NCBI RefSeq assembly: GCF_001882345.1 | Contig: NZ_MINL01000001.1 | Location: 2,007,705-2,071,704, forward strand | Source: Halomonas sp. QHL1 | GTDB taxonomy: Bacteria; Pseudomonadota; Gammaproteobacteria; Pseudomonadales; Halomonadaceae | DNA length: 64,000 nucleotides | Reading direction: 5' to 3' | Shown here: positions 17,072-28,394 of the stretch, piece by piece | Layout of the letters: each line of letters starts with the position of its first letter | How positions within the stretch are numbered: position 1 is the first letter of the stretch | Notes under the pieces: generated by a model | The model's database searches: none | Seen by the model: only the letters and a program-made list of their open reading frames with translations | Told to the model about the DNA's origin: nothing | Translations under genes and position numbers: made by a program

Positions 17072-18547
17072 TCAGTTGGCTAATATCATTGCTTCCAGAT
17101 CCAGTGACAACGGATCCAGCACCTCAGACCAGCTTAAATAAGGCGTACTGCTGTTACCATTGACCATGACACTAAACACTCCCCAACGCCCTTGCGCAGT
17201 CCGAAAATAGCCCGCCGATGCGCGGACGGCAAAGGGTTGGTTAAGCGTGCCAGTTTTGATCATGACATTATTTTGAAAGGTGGAAGAACCCCGCCGAATA
17301 AAGCGCATTACCCCGTTAGCTGGCGACTGAAAGGACGCCACAAAGCTTGGAAACAGGCTGCTTTGACGAAACATGTCTTCCAGCATCACGTTAATGCCCT
17401 GAGCCGAGGTCCGGTTTTCAGTGGTCAGCCCACTGCCACTATACAGAGTTAACGGCCCGTGCCCGGGTAGATTCTGGGCGTACGTTTCAATCGCCAGGCC
17501 TGCCTGACGTAGCTGTGCCTGGGGCGTATCGACTAGATCGAGCGCCAGCACATCGGCCATGTAGTTATTGGAGTAGTTCATGATACGCAGCAAAAGCTCT
17601 TGCAGTGGCTGGCTATCCACCGCTGCCAGACGCTGGGCGCTGCTGGGCGGCTGAGACGTACTAACGCGCCACGGTTCGCGCACCTGAATACCCGCCTGAT
17701 TCAACATGCCCATCAACACTTGTGCGGTTGTTTCAGCGGCATCGCCCGCGCCACGATAAACATCGCGGGCAGTCGCGTTGGTCGAAATCTGGCCCGTCAG
17801 ACGCATCACGTCGCCGCGCGCGTCGGTGATACGCTCTGCGCTAATATCAGTACCGCTATTGGCTGGGCGTGTGACTACCTGGTTATCAATGGTGATTAGC
17901 GACGTCTGGCTATCGCAAAGCCCCACCTGGGCGGATTCACCTGCGGTAGTGGCTGGCGCGACATTAACGCACCAACTGCCGAAGTTAACCCCAGCGGAGG
18001 AGAGCGGTGCGCTATAGGCATTGGCAACCCGGGTCAGGGCATCACAGCGGTCAGTGGTAATGCAGTCCACCGACCCAAAGCGCCACTGACTGACCACCAA
18101 CGCACCCTCTACCTCACGCACCCCGGCCAAGTGTAAACGCTGCACCAAGCGCCATAGGTTTTCAGTCGTGAGACCCGGGTCTCCCCCGCCCTCAAACACC
18201 AAATCACCGCGGAGCACGCCATTTTCGATGCTAGCTGAGCTGACCAGTTGACTGGTAAAACGGTGCTGGGGGCCAAAACGGTTCAGCGCCGCCGCCGATA
18301 AATAGGCTTTAGTGACCGAAGCGGGCGACAGCTGGCGGTCCGGGGTGATACTGCCCAACAGCGCATTGGCGCCTGCGTCAGCATCCAATAGGCGTGCTTC
18401 CGCGCTAATCGAAAAGCCTTTATTCTGCAGTTGGCCCAGGCGATTGAAATCGGCGAATAGACTGGTGCTGGCACATAGCGCTAGTGTGGCTATACCTGTC
18501 ACCAGCGACCAGCGCTGCCTACGCTTAACAGCAAAAAAACACCCCAT
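17072..18547 (-). CDS. dacB: D-alanyl-D-alanine carboxypeptidase/endopeptidase (PBP4, peptidase S13)
   Basis: This is a periplasmic low-molecular-weight penicillin-binding protein that trims and cleaves peptidoglycan cross-links. A signal peptide (SLVTGIATLALCASTSLFA) precedes the mature protein of about 455 residues. The serine-transpeptidase motifs are all present: SVTK (residues 77-80, nucleophile Ser), SNN in NYSNNYMADVL, and KTG in MIKTGTLNQPF. The large insertion between SxxK and SxN is typical of class C PBPs. GAGGA lies seven bases before the ATG. It follows the SMR gene after 9 bp. Confidence 0.94.
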   Translation of the reverse strand: MGCFFAVKRRQRWSLVTGIATLALCASTSLFADFNRLGQLQNKGFSISAEARLLDADAGANALLGSITPDRQLSPASVTKAYLSAAALNRFGPQHRFTSQLVSSASIENGVLRGDLVFEGGGDPGLTTENLWRLVQRLHLAGVREVEGALVVSQWRFGSVDCITTDRCDALTRVANAYSAPLSSAGVNFGSWCVNVAPATTAGESAQVGLCDSQTSLITIDNQVVTRPANSGTDISAERITDARGDVMRLTGQISTNATARDVYRGAGDAAETTAQVLMGMLNQAGIQVREPWRVSTSQPPSSAQRLAAVDSQPLQELLLRIMNYSNNYMADVLALDLVDTPQAQLRQAGLAIETYAQNLPGHGPLTLYSGSGLTTENRTSAQGINVMLEDMFRQSSLFPSFVASFQSPANGVMRFIRRGSSTFQNNVMIKTGTLNQPFAVRASAGYFRTAQGRWGVFSVMVNGNSSTPYLSWSEVLDPLSLDLEAMILAN

Positions 18548-18556
18548 TACAGTTCC

Positions 18557-18886
18557 TCAATGCACATTCATTTTAGAAAACACTTGCAGCATGACGACGC
18601 CTGCCACTATCAAACTAATCCCCACCACCGCCGGCAAATCAGGCTTTTCACCGAATATCACTATGCCGACCAGGGTGACCAGCACAATGCCCAGGCCCGC
18701 CCAAATCGCATAGGCGACCCCCACCGGCAGCGTGCGCAGCACTAGGCTGAGCAAATAAAAGGCCAACCCGTAGCCCACCACGACTACTAAACTGGGCAGT
18801 GGTCGAGTAAATCCCATGGAGGCCTTTAAGGCACTCGTGGCGATCACTTCGGCCACTATCGCCAGCACTAAATAGACAAACGTCAT
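18557..18886 (-). CDS. Small multidrug resistance (SMR) efflux protein, EmrE-like
   Basis: This is a 109-residue protein with four membrane helices. The key Glu of the first helix is present (VAEVIATSALKAS), and PVGVAYAIWAGLGIVLVTLVG and FGEKPDLPAVVGISLIVAGV match EmrE/QacE-type pumps, which work as antiparallel dimers exchanging protons for cationic drugs. Some close relatives export osmolytes or polyamines, so the substrate stays open. The ATG overlaps the stop of the upstream methyltransferase by 4 bases, so the two are translationally coupled. Confidence 0.9.
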   Translation of the reverse strand: MTFVYLVLAIVAEVIATSALKASMGFTRPLPSLVVVVGYGLAFYLLSLVLRTLPVGVAYAIWAGLGIVLVTLVGIVIFGEKPDLPAVVGISLIVAGVVMLQVFSKMNVH

Positions 18887-19548
18887 GTTCGCTCCAGATC
18901 AACACATAAACGCCACAGAGCCTGTCCACTTCGAGCATACTTAGCCTCGAACGGGGTTAAATAGTCGTCTTTAGGCGCAATTTCAGTCACGGCTGCCTGC
19001 TTACCGGTGACCTGTGCCACCGCCAAGGCAAACTCTTCAACATAGAGTGACCAGTTGGAGCGCAGCTCAAGGCGCCCACCAAGGGCCAACAGTGTGGGTA
19101 AAACCGCATGACCATGCCAGCGCATTTTTAGGTGCCCCGCCTTGGGGTAAGGGTTTGGATACAGTAGGAAGTGATACTCGGGCGCCCAGCCAGCCTGATA
19201 GGCCAAACGCCAGAAATCGACAAGATCGGCTCTTACCAGCAGCGCATTTTCTGGCAACTTGCCATGATCGCGCCCCAAGCGATCCTCGCTACGATCAACG
19301 CCAACCACCGCATGGGCGGGGAACTGCGCCGCCAGTTGACGTGTCGATATGCCTACGCCGCAACCTGAATCAAGTATCAACGGTGATTGGCGACCCGCGA
19401 ACCACTCAGCCGCCAGGGCAAAGTTATGCTGCGTGTGGTCGGCAATCGGTTTACGTAGCGGATGCGCTAGCGCCCGGCTCACCCGGCGTGCCAAATTCTG
19501 GTGCGGGCCTGGCTGATTAGAAATCACTGGTCGAGAATTATGCTGCAT
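18883..19548 (-). CDS. TrmB-like SAM-dependent methyltransferase
   Basis: This is a class I methyltransferase of 221 residues. The SAM-binding motif is LILDSGCGVGISTRQLAAQF, followed by VVGVDRSEDRL. The order and the YPNPYPKAGHLKMRWHGHA segment correspond to the DPWPKKRHHKRR region of tRNA guanine-46 N7-methyltransferase. That motif is altered here, so it may be a divergent TrmB paralog rather than the housekeeping enzyme. The gene is coupled to the SMR pump gene. It is divergent from fabY, with 194 bp between the two start codons. Confidence 0.75.
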   Translation of the reverse strand: MQHNSRPVISNQPGPHQNLARRVSRALAHPLRKPIADHTQHNFALAAEWFAGRQSPLILDSGCGVGISTRQLAAQFPAHAVVGVDRSEDRLGRDHGKLPENALLVRADLVDFWRLAYQAGWAPEYHFLLYPNPYPKAGHLKMRWHGHAVLPTLLALGGRLELRSNWSLYVEEFALAVAQVTGKQAAVTEIAPKDDYLTPFEAKYARSGQALWRLCVDLERT

Positions 19549-19742
19549 GCCATCACTCGGCTGAAAAGCTTGATTCTATCAGTCTCGAACGCTTGCAGCA
19601 TGACGCCATTGCACAGCCGGTGCTATGATCACGCCTGACGTGCTTATTAGCGTACTCATTAAGCGCATAGTACTGGGCATTATATACCTAGTACTGTTGC
19701 CAATAATTGTTGTTACCACCACCGCACCACGAGGAACCCGGC

Positions 19743-22144
<2,402 letters not shown>

Positions 22145-22160
22145 CCAACGCCATTGTTGA

Positions 22161-22466
<306 letters not shown>

Positions 22467-22471
22467 ATCTA

Positions 22472-23776
22472 GTGCGAATTTGGGCCCTCGCCTGGCCAAT
22501 CATCCTCTCCAATATCACCGTCCCACTGCTCGGGTTGGTAGATACCGCTGTGGTCGGACACCTGCCCGACTCTCGCTATTTAGCGGGCGTCACCCTGGGT
22601 GCCACGCTATTTAGCTTTCTCTACTGGGGCTTTGGCTTCTTGCGTATGGGCACCACGGGTCTAGTCGCCCAGGCCATGGGGCGCGAGAGCGATACAGACG
22701 TGCGCAACCTGCTGGGGCAGTCACTGATCATGGCGCTGGTGATTGGTAGCCTGCTGATTGTGTTTGCCTCGCCGCTGATTACGCTGGGTTTGCGGCTATT
22801 GGATGGCAGTGAAGTCGCGACTGATATAGCCCGAGAGTACGCCCATATCCGCCTCTGGTCTGCACCGGCGGTACTCGCCAACTACGCCATTCTGGGCTGG
22901 TTTTTGGGCCAACAGAACTCCCGCGTCACGCTGATGATTTTGCTGCTTACCAACGGCATTAATATCGTGCTGGATTTATGGTTTGTGGTGGGCCTGGGCA
23001 TGACCAGCAACGGCGTGGCCTGGGCGAGTGTGATCGCCGACTACAGTGCCCTAGCGTTTGGCAGCTACCTGGTGCTAAACCAGCTAGCCCGACTAGAGGG
23101 CCATTTTTTGCGCGAGCGTCTGCTGGCACTCGCGGCTTACACAGCCCTGTTTAACGTTAACGCCAACCTATTTGTGCGCACCCTCGGCCTGCTGTTTGCC
23201 ATGGCGTTCTTTACCGCCCAGGGTGCCCGTCAGGGCGATACAGTGCTTGCTGCCAACGCCGTGCTGCTACAATTTATCATGCTCACCAGCTACGCCCTGG
23301 ACGGCTTTGCCCACGCTGCCGAATCACTGATTGGGCGCGCTTACGGCCGCCGGGATTGGCAGGAGTTTGCCGCCACCGTGCGCGCCGCCGCGCGCTTTTC
23401 ATTCTGGACCGCGGGTGCTGCCGCCCTGCTGTTCGCGCTGGGTGGCAATGCGCTGATTGCGTTGCTCACCGGACTTGAAGAGGTGCGTGCGACCGCGGCG
23501 CAGTACTTGCCCTGGATGGTCGTCATGCCACTGATTGCGGTATGGAGCTACCTGCTTGATGGGGTGTTTATTGGCACCACCGCGGTACGTGAAATGCGTA
23601 ATAGCATCTTTATCGGCCTAGCCGCCTATCTGCCCGCTTGGTGGCTAACCCAGGGGCTAGGCAATCATGGCCTATGGCTGGCGTTCATGCTGTTTACGCT
23701 GGTGCGCTCGGCGGTGCTGATCGTCTACTACTATTTTCACTACCATCGCCCCTACCGGTTAAACCAGTGGCGTTAA
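22472..23776 (+). CDS. MATE-family efflux transporter, DinF-like
   Basis: This is a 434-residue inner-membrane protein with 12 helices in two MatE repeats. The N-terminal WPIILSNITVPLLGLVDTAVVGHL and GFLRMGTTGLVAQAMGRE resemble DinF. MATE pumps extrude cationic drugs or oxidised compounds with sodium or protons. The start is a GTG without a clear ribosome-binding site, placed 5 bases after the ferredoxin stop, so translation may be coupled. An 8-bp hairpin without a T run follows the stop. Confidence 0.88.
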   Translation: MRIWALAWPIILSNITVPLLGLVDTAVVGHLPDSRYLAGVTLGATLFSFLYWGFGFLRMGTTGLVAQAMGRESDTDVRNLLGQSLIMALVIGSLLIVFASPLITLGLRLLDGSEVATDIAREYAHIRLWSAPAVLANYAILGWFLGQQNSRVTLMILLLTNGINIVLDLWFVVGLGMTSNGVAWASVIADYSALAFGSYLVLNQLARLEGHFLRERLLALAAYTALFNVNANLFVRTLGLLFAMAFFTAQGARQGDTVLAANAVLLQFIMLTSYALDGFAHAAESLIGRAYGRRDWQEFAATVRAAARFSFWTAGAAALLFALGGNALIALLTGLEEVRATAAQYLPWMVVMPLIAVWSYLLDGVFIGTTAVREMRNSIFIGLAAYLPAWWLTQGLGNHGLWLAFMLFTLVRSAVLIVYYYFHYHRPYRLNQWR

Positions 23777-23781
23777 AACAG

Positions 23782-23803
23782 GCGCAATTACCCCCAATTG
23801 CGC
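23782..23803. other. Hairpin after the MATE gene
   Basis: GCGCAATT-ACCCCC-AATTGCGC forms a perfect eight-base-pair stem just after the stop. It has no T run on either strand. A role as transcript end or 3' stabiliser is a guess. Confidence 0.4.
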
Positions 23804-23923
23804 TAACGTGAGATTAAGCGGGCAGCTTCAACGTGAAAATTTCCGTACTCACCCGTATATTAGCCATGCACCTTCACATGCACTCCCTACGCACTTCCTA
23901 ATAATGAATAAAGAGAGCATCCC

Positions 23924-25234
23924 ATGCTTAAAATGATCTCAAAACCAGCGGTAAAGCTGGTAGAGCGCTATCTCCCCGACCCGTATATTTTCGTTCTACT
24001 GCTGACGTTAATTGCCTCGGTCGCTGCGATTGCCATTGAGCGCCAAACACCGCTGGCGGTGCTGCGCTTCTGGGGCGATGGCTTCTGGGGTTTGCTGACG
24101 TTCTCGATGCAGATGCTGCTGGTGCTGGTTACCGGTTTTATGCTGGCAAGCTCACCGCCGGTTAAACGGATTCTGCAGAAAATTGCCGGCACCGCTAAAT
24201 CTCCAGGCGGCGCAATCATACTAGTGACGCTAGTCTCACTGGCGGCCAGCTGGATCAACTGGGGGTTTGGCCTGGTGGTCGGCGCGCTCTTTGCCAAAGA
24301 GCTGGCCCGGCTGATCCGCGTTGACTACCGGTTGCTTGTCGCCAGTGCCTACTCCGGTTTTGTGGTGTGGCACGGCGGTTTGGCAGGCTCGATCCCGTTG
24401 ACCATTGCTACCGAAGGGCATTTTTCCGCTGACCAAATTGGGGTGATTGGTACAGGCTCAACGATTTTCGCCTTCTTCAACCTGGCTATTGTGGTCTGCT
24501 TGTTTATTGCCATCCCGCTGGTAAACCGCATGATGCTGCCGGACGAGAAGGATAGCGTCTATGTCGATCCCAGCGTGCTGAATGATGAGCCGGAACCGGT
24601 TGGTCGTATTACGCGCCCTGCGGAGCGTCTGGAAAACAGCTTAACCCTCGCCATGCTGGTTGGTGTGCCGGGGCTGCTGTTTTTGCTTGACCACTTTTTG
24701 CTACGCGGTGGCGGCTTAAACCTTAACGTCGTTAACTTTATGTTTCTGTTTCTAGCCATTGTGCTACACCGCACGCCGCGTAACCTACTTAATAGCCTGA
24801 ACGAGGCGATTAAAGGCGGCGCTGGGATCGTTATTCAGTTCCCGTTTTACGCCGGCATCATGGCGATCATGGTTCAGTCTGGGCTAGCAGAGAGCATGTC
24901 CGAGTGGCTGGTCTCCTTTGCCACCGCCAATACGCTGCCGTTCTGGTCGTTTATCAGCGCCGGGATTGTCAATCTGTTCGTTCCCTCCGGCGGCGGCCAG
25001 TGGGCCGTGCAAGCCCCCGTAATGCTACCTGCTGCTCAGGCCTTAGGGGCTGATATTCCGCGGGTTGCCATGGCGGTGGCTTGGGGCGATGCCTGGACTA
25101 ACCTGCTACAACCCTTCTGGGCACTACCGGTGCTCGCCATTGCCGGGCTGAAGGCAAAAGATATTATGGGCTTCTGCCTGATTCAGCTTTTTATCACCGG
25201 CATTATTATCTCCGTCGGTCTGGTATGGTTTTAA
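23924..25234 (+). CDS. Short-chain fatty acid transporter, AtoE family
   Basis: This is a 436-residue membrane protein. The opening VERYLPDPYIFVLLLTLIASV, the ITWxxFGLVVGALFA-like stretch NWGFGLVVGALFAKELAR, WHGGLAGSIPLTIATEGH and VPSGGGQWAVQAPVMLPAA match the AtoE/TIGR00366 family. E. coli AtoE is linked to short-chain fatty acid (acetoacetate, butyrate) use. Here no ato genes are nearby; the next plus-strand gene is an acyl-CoA thioesterase, which hints at an acyl-group theme. The 147-bp upstream gap should hold its promoter. Confidence 0.88.
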   Translation: MLKMISKPAVKLVERYLPDPYIFVLLLTLIASVAAIAIERQTPLAVLRFWGDGFWGLLTFSMQMLLVLVTGFMLASSPPVKRILQKIAGTAKSPGGAIILVTLVSLAASWINWGFGLVVGALFAKELARLIRVDYRLLVASAYSGFVVWHGGLAGSIPLTIATEGHFSADQIGVIGTGSTIFAFFNLAIVVCLFIAIPLVNRMMLPDEKDSVYVDPSVLNDEPEPVGRITRPAERLENSLTLAMLVGVPGLLFLLDHFLLRGGGLNLNVVNFMFLFLAIVLHRTPRNLLNSLNEAIKGGAGIVIQFPFYAGIMAIMVQSGLAESMSEWLVSFATANTLPFWSFISAGIVNLFVPSGGGQWAVQAPVMLPAAQALGADIPRVAMAVAWGDAWTNLLQPFWALPVLAIAGLKAKDIMGFCLIQLFITGIIISVGLVWF

Positions 25235-25258
25235 AAAGAACATAGTTTTAAGAAACCG

Positions 25259-25317
25259 CCAATAACTGCCCGCCGCTCTGTTTGCCCAGCATATGGGTGG
25301 CGGGCAACCGTTATTGG
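25259..25317. other. Long interrupted inverted repeat between atoE-like and thioesterase genes
   Basis: CCAATAAC (25259-25266) pairs with GTTATTGG (25310-25317), and GCCCGCC (25268-25274) pairs with GGCGGGC (25299-25305), closing a 24-base loop. The fold would occupy the leader of the thioesterase gene, ending 26 bases before its start. It may be a terminator variant, a leader regulator or a protein site. Confidence 0.45.
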
Positions 25318-25342
25318 TCTCAAGTAATAGCAGGAGCACCGT

Positions 25343-25870
25343 ATGACAGACGCCGAAATCAGCGCGAACGCTGCCCTGCCTGGGCAGCATGAACTCTCCA
25401 TGACCGTATTGATGACGCCCGACATGGCGAATTTCAGCGGCAAAGTGCATGGTGGCGCGATTCTTAAAAAGCTCGACGAAGTGGCTTTTGCTTGCGCTAG
25501 CCGCTATTCGGGCCACTATGTAGTGACACTGTCGGTGGATCAGGTGTTGTTTAAACAGCCGATTCATGTCGGCGAGCTGGTCACCTTTCTTGCCAGTGTC
25601 AATCATGTTGGCCGCTCGTCGATGGAAGTCGGCATTAAGGTCGTAGCTGAAGATATTCGCAATAAGCTGATCCGCCATACCAACAGCTGCTACCTCACTA
25701 TGGTCGCGGTGGACGCTGATGGTAAACCCGCCAGCGTACCACCACTCAATTTGGCAACGCCGCTGCAGAAACTGCGTTTTGAAAAGGCGGCTTTACGCAA
25801 GAAGCTACGCAAACAGGCGGAAAGAGAGGAACTGCTGACCCAGCAGCATCACCAGTCCCAGGCCCATTAA
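25343..25870 (+). CDS. Acyl-CoA thioesterase, YciA/BACH hotdog family
   Basis: The protein hydrolyses acyl-CoA to free acid and CoA. The hotdog-fold core is MTPDMANFSGKVHGGAILKK with the Asp of LDEVAFACASRYSGHYVVT, followed by SVDQVLFKQPIHVGE. The domain spans about residues 20-140; a basic C-terminal tail (RFEKAALRKKLRKQAERE) follows, longer than in E. coli YciA. AGGAG precedes the ATG. It lies 24 bp before the voltage-sensor-like gene and is probably cotranscribed with it. Confidence 0.9.
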   Translation: MTDAEISANAALPGQHELSMTVLMTPDMANFSGKVHGGAILKKLDEVAFACASRYSGHYVVTLSVDQVLFKQPIHVGELVTFLASVNHVGRSSMEVGIKVVAEDIRNKLIRHTNSCYLTMVAVDADGKPASVPPLNLATPLQKLRFEKAALRKKLRKQAEREELLTQQHHQSQAH

Positions 25871-25894
25871 AAGACCCAGCGACAAGGAGTTCGT

Positions 25895-26899
25895 ATGCCC
25901 GCCAGGGAACGCTACCCGCACCTGCCTAAAGCGGTTGAATACGCCCATATTGGTTGGGATTTTTTTATTCTGACGCTGGTGGTGATTAACCTCGCGCTGC
26001 TGCTGTTTGATTCGCTGTTTCTGCTCGGCCCTATTAACCAGGGCATCGCCAACCTCGCCCCTAGTTTTCACACCTTCTACGATGACGTGATTCATAGCCG
26101 TTTCATCACCATCGACTTGGTATTTGTCAGCTTTTTTATCGCCGATGTACTGCTGGGCTGGTCAATCGCTATTGCCGAGCGGCGCTACCACCGCTGGTTC
26201 TTTTACCCCTTCGTCCACTGGTATGACGTGCTGGGCTGTATTCCCTTGGCGGGCTTCCGCCTACTGCGTATTTTACGCGTCATCTCGTTAATCAACCGAC
26301 TGCACCGCCTCGGCCTTATTGATGTTACCCACTGGTACATCTATCAATTTGTGGCCAAGTATTACGACATTCTGCTTGAGGAGCTTTCCGACCGTATCGC
26401 TCTGCGGCTGTTGGGCAATGTGCAGCAGCAGATTCGCGCCAGCGATTCGCTGACCGAGCGCGTTATTGAGCGTGTGATAATGCCACGCAAGTCTCAGCTG
26501 ATCAGTGAGATTGCTCAAAGGCTGGAAAGCACTATCGGCAAAGCTTATCAGCACAATCGCCAATCCATTATGGTGGCGATCAGCGATTTAGTTAGCCGTA
26601 CACTACGAGAAAGCCCCGAGATTCAGCGCCTTAACCGTCTGCCCATGGGGCAGCAGGCCACCAGCGCGATGGAAGCATCGCTCAGCGGTGTTGCCCAGCG
26701 GCTAGTCGATGAGCTGCTGCTAGGCATTCATTCGGATGAGTTTAGGCAGTTAGTGGAGCGCACCGCCGACAGTGGCTTCGACACCTGGCTGACGGTTGAC
26801 GAAGGCAGCAACCGAGTCACCGAACAGGTGCTGTACGACGTTCTCGAAATGCTTAAAGACCAAGTGCGCCACCAGGGCTGGAAAGACCGCTACGAGTAA
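25895..26899 (+). CDS. Voltage-sensor-domain-like membrane protein lacking a pore
   Basis: Four N-terminal helices resemble an ion-channel voltage sensor: S1 about residues 20-44, S2 about 71-94 with Asp84, S3 about 102-119 with HWYDVLGCIP (Asp111), and S4 about 121-141 with arginines at 122, 125, 128, 135 and 138 at mostly three-residue spacing. No pore helices or selectivity filter follow. Instead there is a soluble, helix-rich domain of about 190 residues (LEELSDRIALRLLGNVQQQI, then ERVIERVIMPRKSQLISEIA). Stand-alone sensors elsewhere conduct protons or control enzymes; the function here is unknown. AAGGAG precedes the ATG, and the gene follows the thioesterase gene closely. Confidence 0.7.
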   Translation: MPARERYPHLPKAVEYAHIGWDFFILTLVVINLALLLFDSLFLLGPINQGIANLAPSFHTFYDDVIHSRFITIDLVFVSFFIADVLLGWSIAIAERRYHRWFFYPFVHWYDVLGCIPLAGFRLLRILRVISLINRLHRLGLIDVTHWYIYQFVAKYYDILLEELSDRIALRLLGNVQQQIRASDSLTERVIERVIMPRKSQLISEIAQRLESTIGKAYQHNRQSIMVAISDLVSRTLRESPEIQRLNRLPMGQQATSAMEASLSGVAQRLVDELLLGIHSDEFRQLVERTADSGFDTWLTVDEGSNRVTEQVLYDVLEMLKDQVRHQGWKDRYE

Positions 26900-26900
26900 A

Positions 26901-28295
26901 TCACAACGTGATAGGGGCTAACGGGCGCTCGGTTAAACAGGCGGCGACGATACTCAATGCCTGAATCAGTTCGCTGCGATCCGCCGCGGCCCCTATACAT
27001 AGCCGAATTGCCTGGGGCGCTGGCGTGCTCCCGACACAAAAGGGCTCCGCGCTGCTTACCTTAACGCCTCGTTGAAGTAGCCGATCACACAGCTCTTCGG
27101 CCCGGCTCCCATCTGGCAGCGCAAGCCAAACATTGCTGCTGTGTGGTCGACCGCTTAGGGAAAAATCTTTTAGCCATTCGGCGGCCAACTGTTGGCGCTC
27201 CGCGAGCTCTTGGGTTTGCCAGCTAAGTAACTGTTCAGCCGCGGCCTGGTTAATCCAGTGGCAGACTACATCGACCATTAGCGGCGGGACCATCCAACTC
27301 TGGGCCCGCAAGCCTGTCGCTAACCGCTCGTGCAAGCCCTTGGGCGCACGCAGTACGCCGATTCGCAGCCCTCCCGCCAACACTTTAGCGGTACTAAATA
27401 CAAACAGCGTGCGTTCCGGCGCCAGCTTGTAAAGAGGTGTGCCACGCTGCTCAGCGGGCAGATACTGAACGCCATCTTCAATCAGCCATATATCGTAGCG
27501 CCTCGCTAAGGCCACCAGCCGTTCGCGACGCGTTTCGCTTAAACACGCGCCGTTGGGGTTGTTCTGTTCCGGCGTTAGATAAATCGCTCTAGGTGGCTGC
27601 CGGGCACACTGCGCCTCAAGCAGATCCATGCGCATTCCGTCACTGTCTTGGCCAATCCCCACCAACTTTAGATGGCCCTGCTGCGCTGCGCTGATAGCTC
27701 CGGGATAGGTCAAGGCATCGGCGGCCAGTAGCTCGCCTGGCCGTAGCAAGGTGCTAAGCGCCAGACTAATGCCGTGCTGCCCTCCCTGGGTGATAAGCAG
27801 CTCGTCGGCTATCAACGGCATGCCTAAGGTATTTAACCAGCGAGCGAGTACTTCACGATGCTCACGACGCCCCTGGGCCTGCTGGTAGGTGACACCGCGT
27901 GCTAATGCTGCCCCGGACTGGCTTAAGGCGAGCAGCGCTTCGCTCAACAGCGTCTGCCGCAACGGGTGGGGCGGCGGCAGGCTAAGGCTTAAATCGATCA
28001 CACCGGCCGTTTCGTCAGCGGGAAACGTCAGGCTAAAAGCGCTGTCTTGGGTTTGACTCTTTACATAGGTGCCGCTACCCACCCTTGCCGACACCCAGCC
28101 ATTGCGTTCAGCCTCAGCGTAACCTCGGGTCACCGTGCCGATGGTCACTCCTAGCGCATCCGCTAAACGGCGCTGGGGCGGCAATCGCTCCCCGGGCAGT
28201 AGCGTCCCTGCCTGGATAGCGGCTTCAATGGCGCTGGCAATAGCGCGATAGCGTGAACCAGAGAACTCAGCTAGCGAAGGCACCCACATTGTCAT
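26901..28295 (-). CDS. MocR-family (GntR-aminotransferase fusion) transcriptional regulator
   Basis: An N-terminal GntR winged helix (SRYRAIASAIEAAIQAGTLL, then RRLADALGVTIGTVTRGYAEAE) is fused to a fold-type I aminotransferase domain. The PLP-binding Lys is in VFSTAKVLAGGLRIG, and YLTPEQNNPNGACLS carries the substrate/PLP-contacting region. MocR proteins such as PdxR, TauR and GabR sense PLP or amino compounds and often control a divergent gene. Here the divergent gene is a LysE-type exporter, with a perfect palindrome in between, so it probably regulates that exporter. Its 3' end is one base from the 3' end of the voltage-sensor-like gene. Confidence 0.92.
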   Translation of the reverse strand: MTMWVPSLAEFSGSRYRAIASAIEAAIQAGTLLPGERLPPQRRLADALGVTIGTVTRGYAEAERNGWVSARVGSGTYVKSQTQDSAFSLTFPADETAGVIDLSLSLPPPHPLRQTLLSEALLALSQSGAALARGVTYQQAQGRREHREVLARWLNTLGMPLIADELLITQGGQHGISLALSTLLRPGELLAADALTYPGAISAAQQGHLKLVGIGQDSDGMRMDLLEAQCARQPPRAIYLTPEQNNPNGACLSETRRERLVALARRYDIWLIEDGVQYLPAEQRGTPLYKLAPERTLFVFSTAKVLAGGLRIGVLRAPKGLHERLATGLRAQSWMVPPLMVDVVCHWINQAAAEQLLSWQTQELAERQQLAAEWLKDFSLSGRPHSSNVWLALPDGSRAEELCDRLLQRGVKVSSAEPFCVGSTPAPQAIRLCIGAAADRSELIQALSIVAACLTERPLAPITL

Positions 28296-28376
28296 GGTGA
28301 CAATAAAACCTTTGACGTCAATTTAATCCCCATTATGCTAGCAAAAGCGCCACTAAAACAATCTTTCACCCCATAA

Positions 28377-28390
28377 TTGTATGGATACAA
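28377..28390. promoter_or_regulatory. Palindrome TTGTAT-GG-ATACAA before the LysE gene (candidate MocR operator)
   Basis: A perfect inverted repeat with six-base arms lies five bases before the exporter ATG. It includes most of a good -10 element (TACAAT, 28386-28391), so a bound regulator would block or set transcription. ATAC-containing sites are known for MocR regulators such as GabR. The link to the adjacent MocR gene is inferred. Confidence 0.5.
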
Positions 28391-28394
28391 TAAA

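Noticed and set aside
25124..25678. Minus-strand frame of 184 codons
   Set aside because: It overlaps the atoE-like and thioesterase genes, both clearly real, and shows no domain.
28377..28394. TTG start giving a six-residue extension of the LysE protein
   Set aside because: It falls inside the palindrome and the -10-like element, and LysE proteins normally start near the ATG at 28395.
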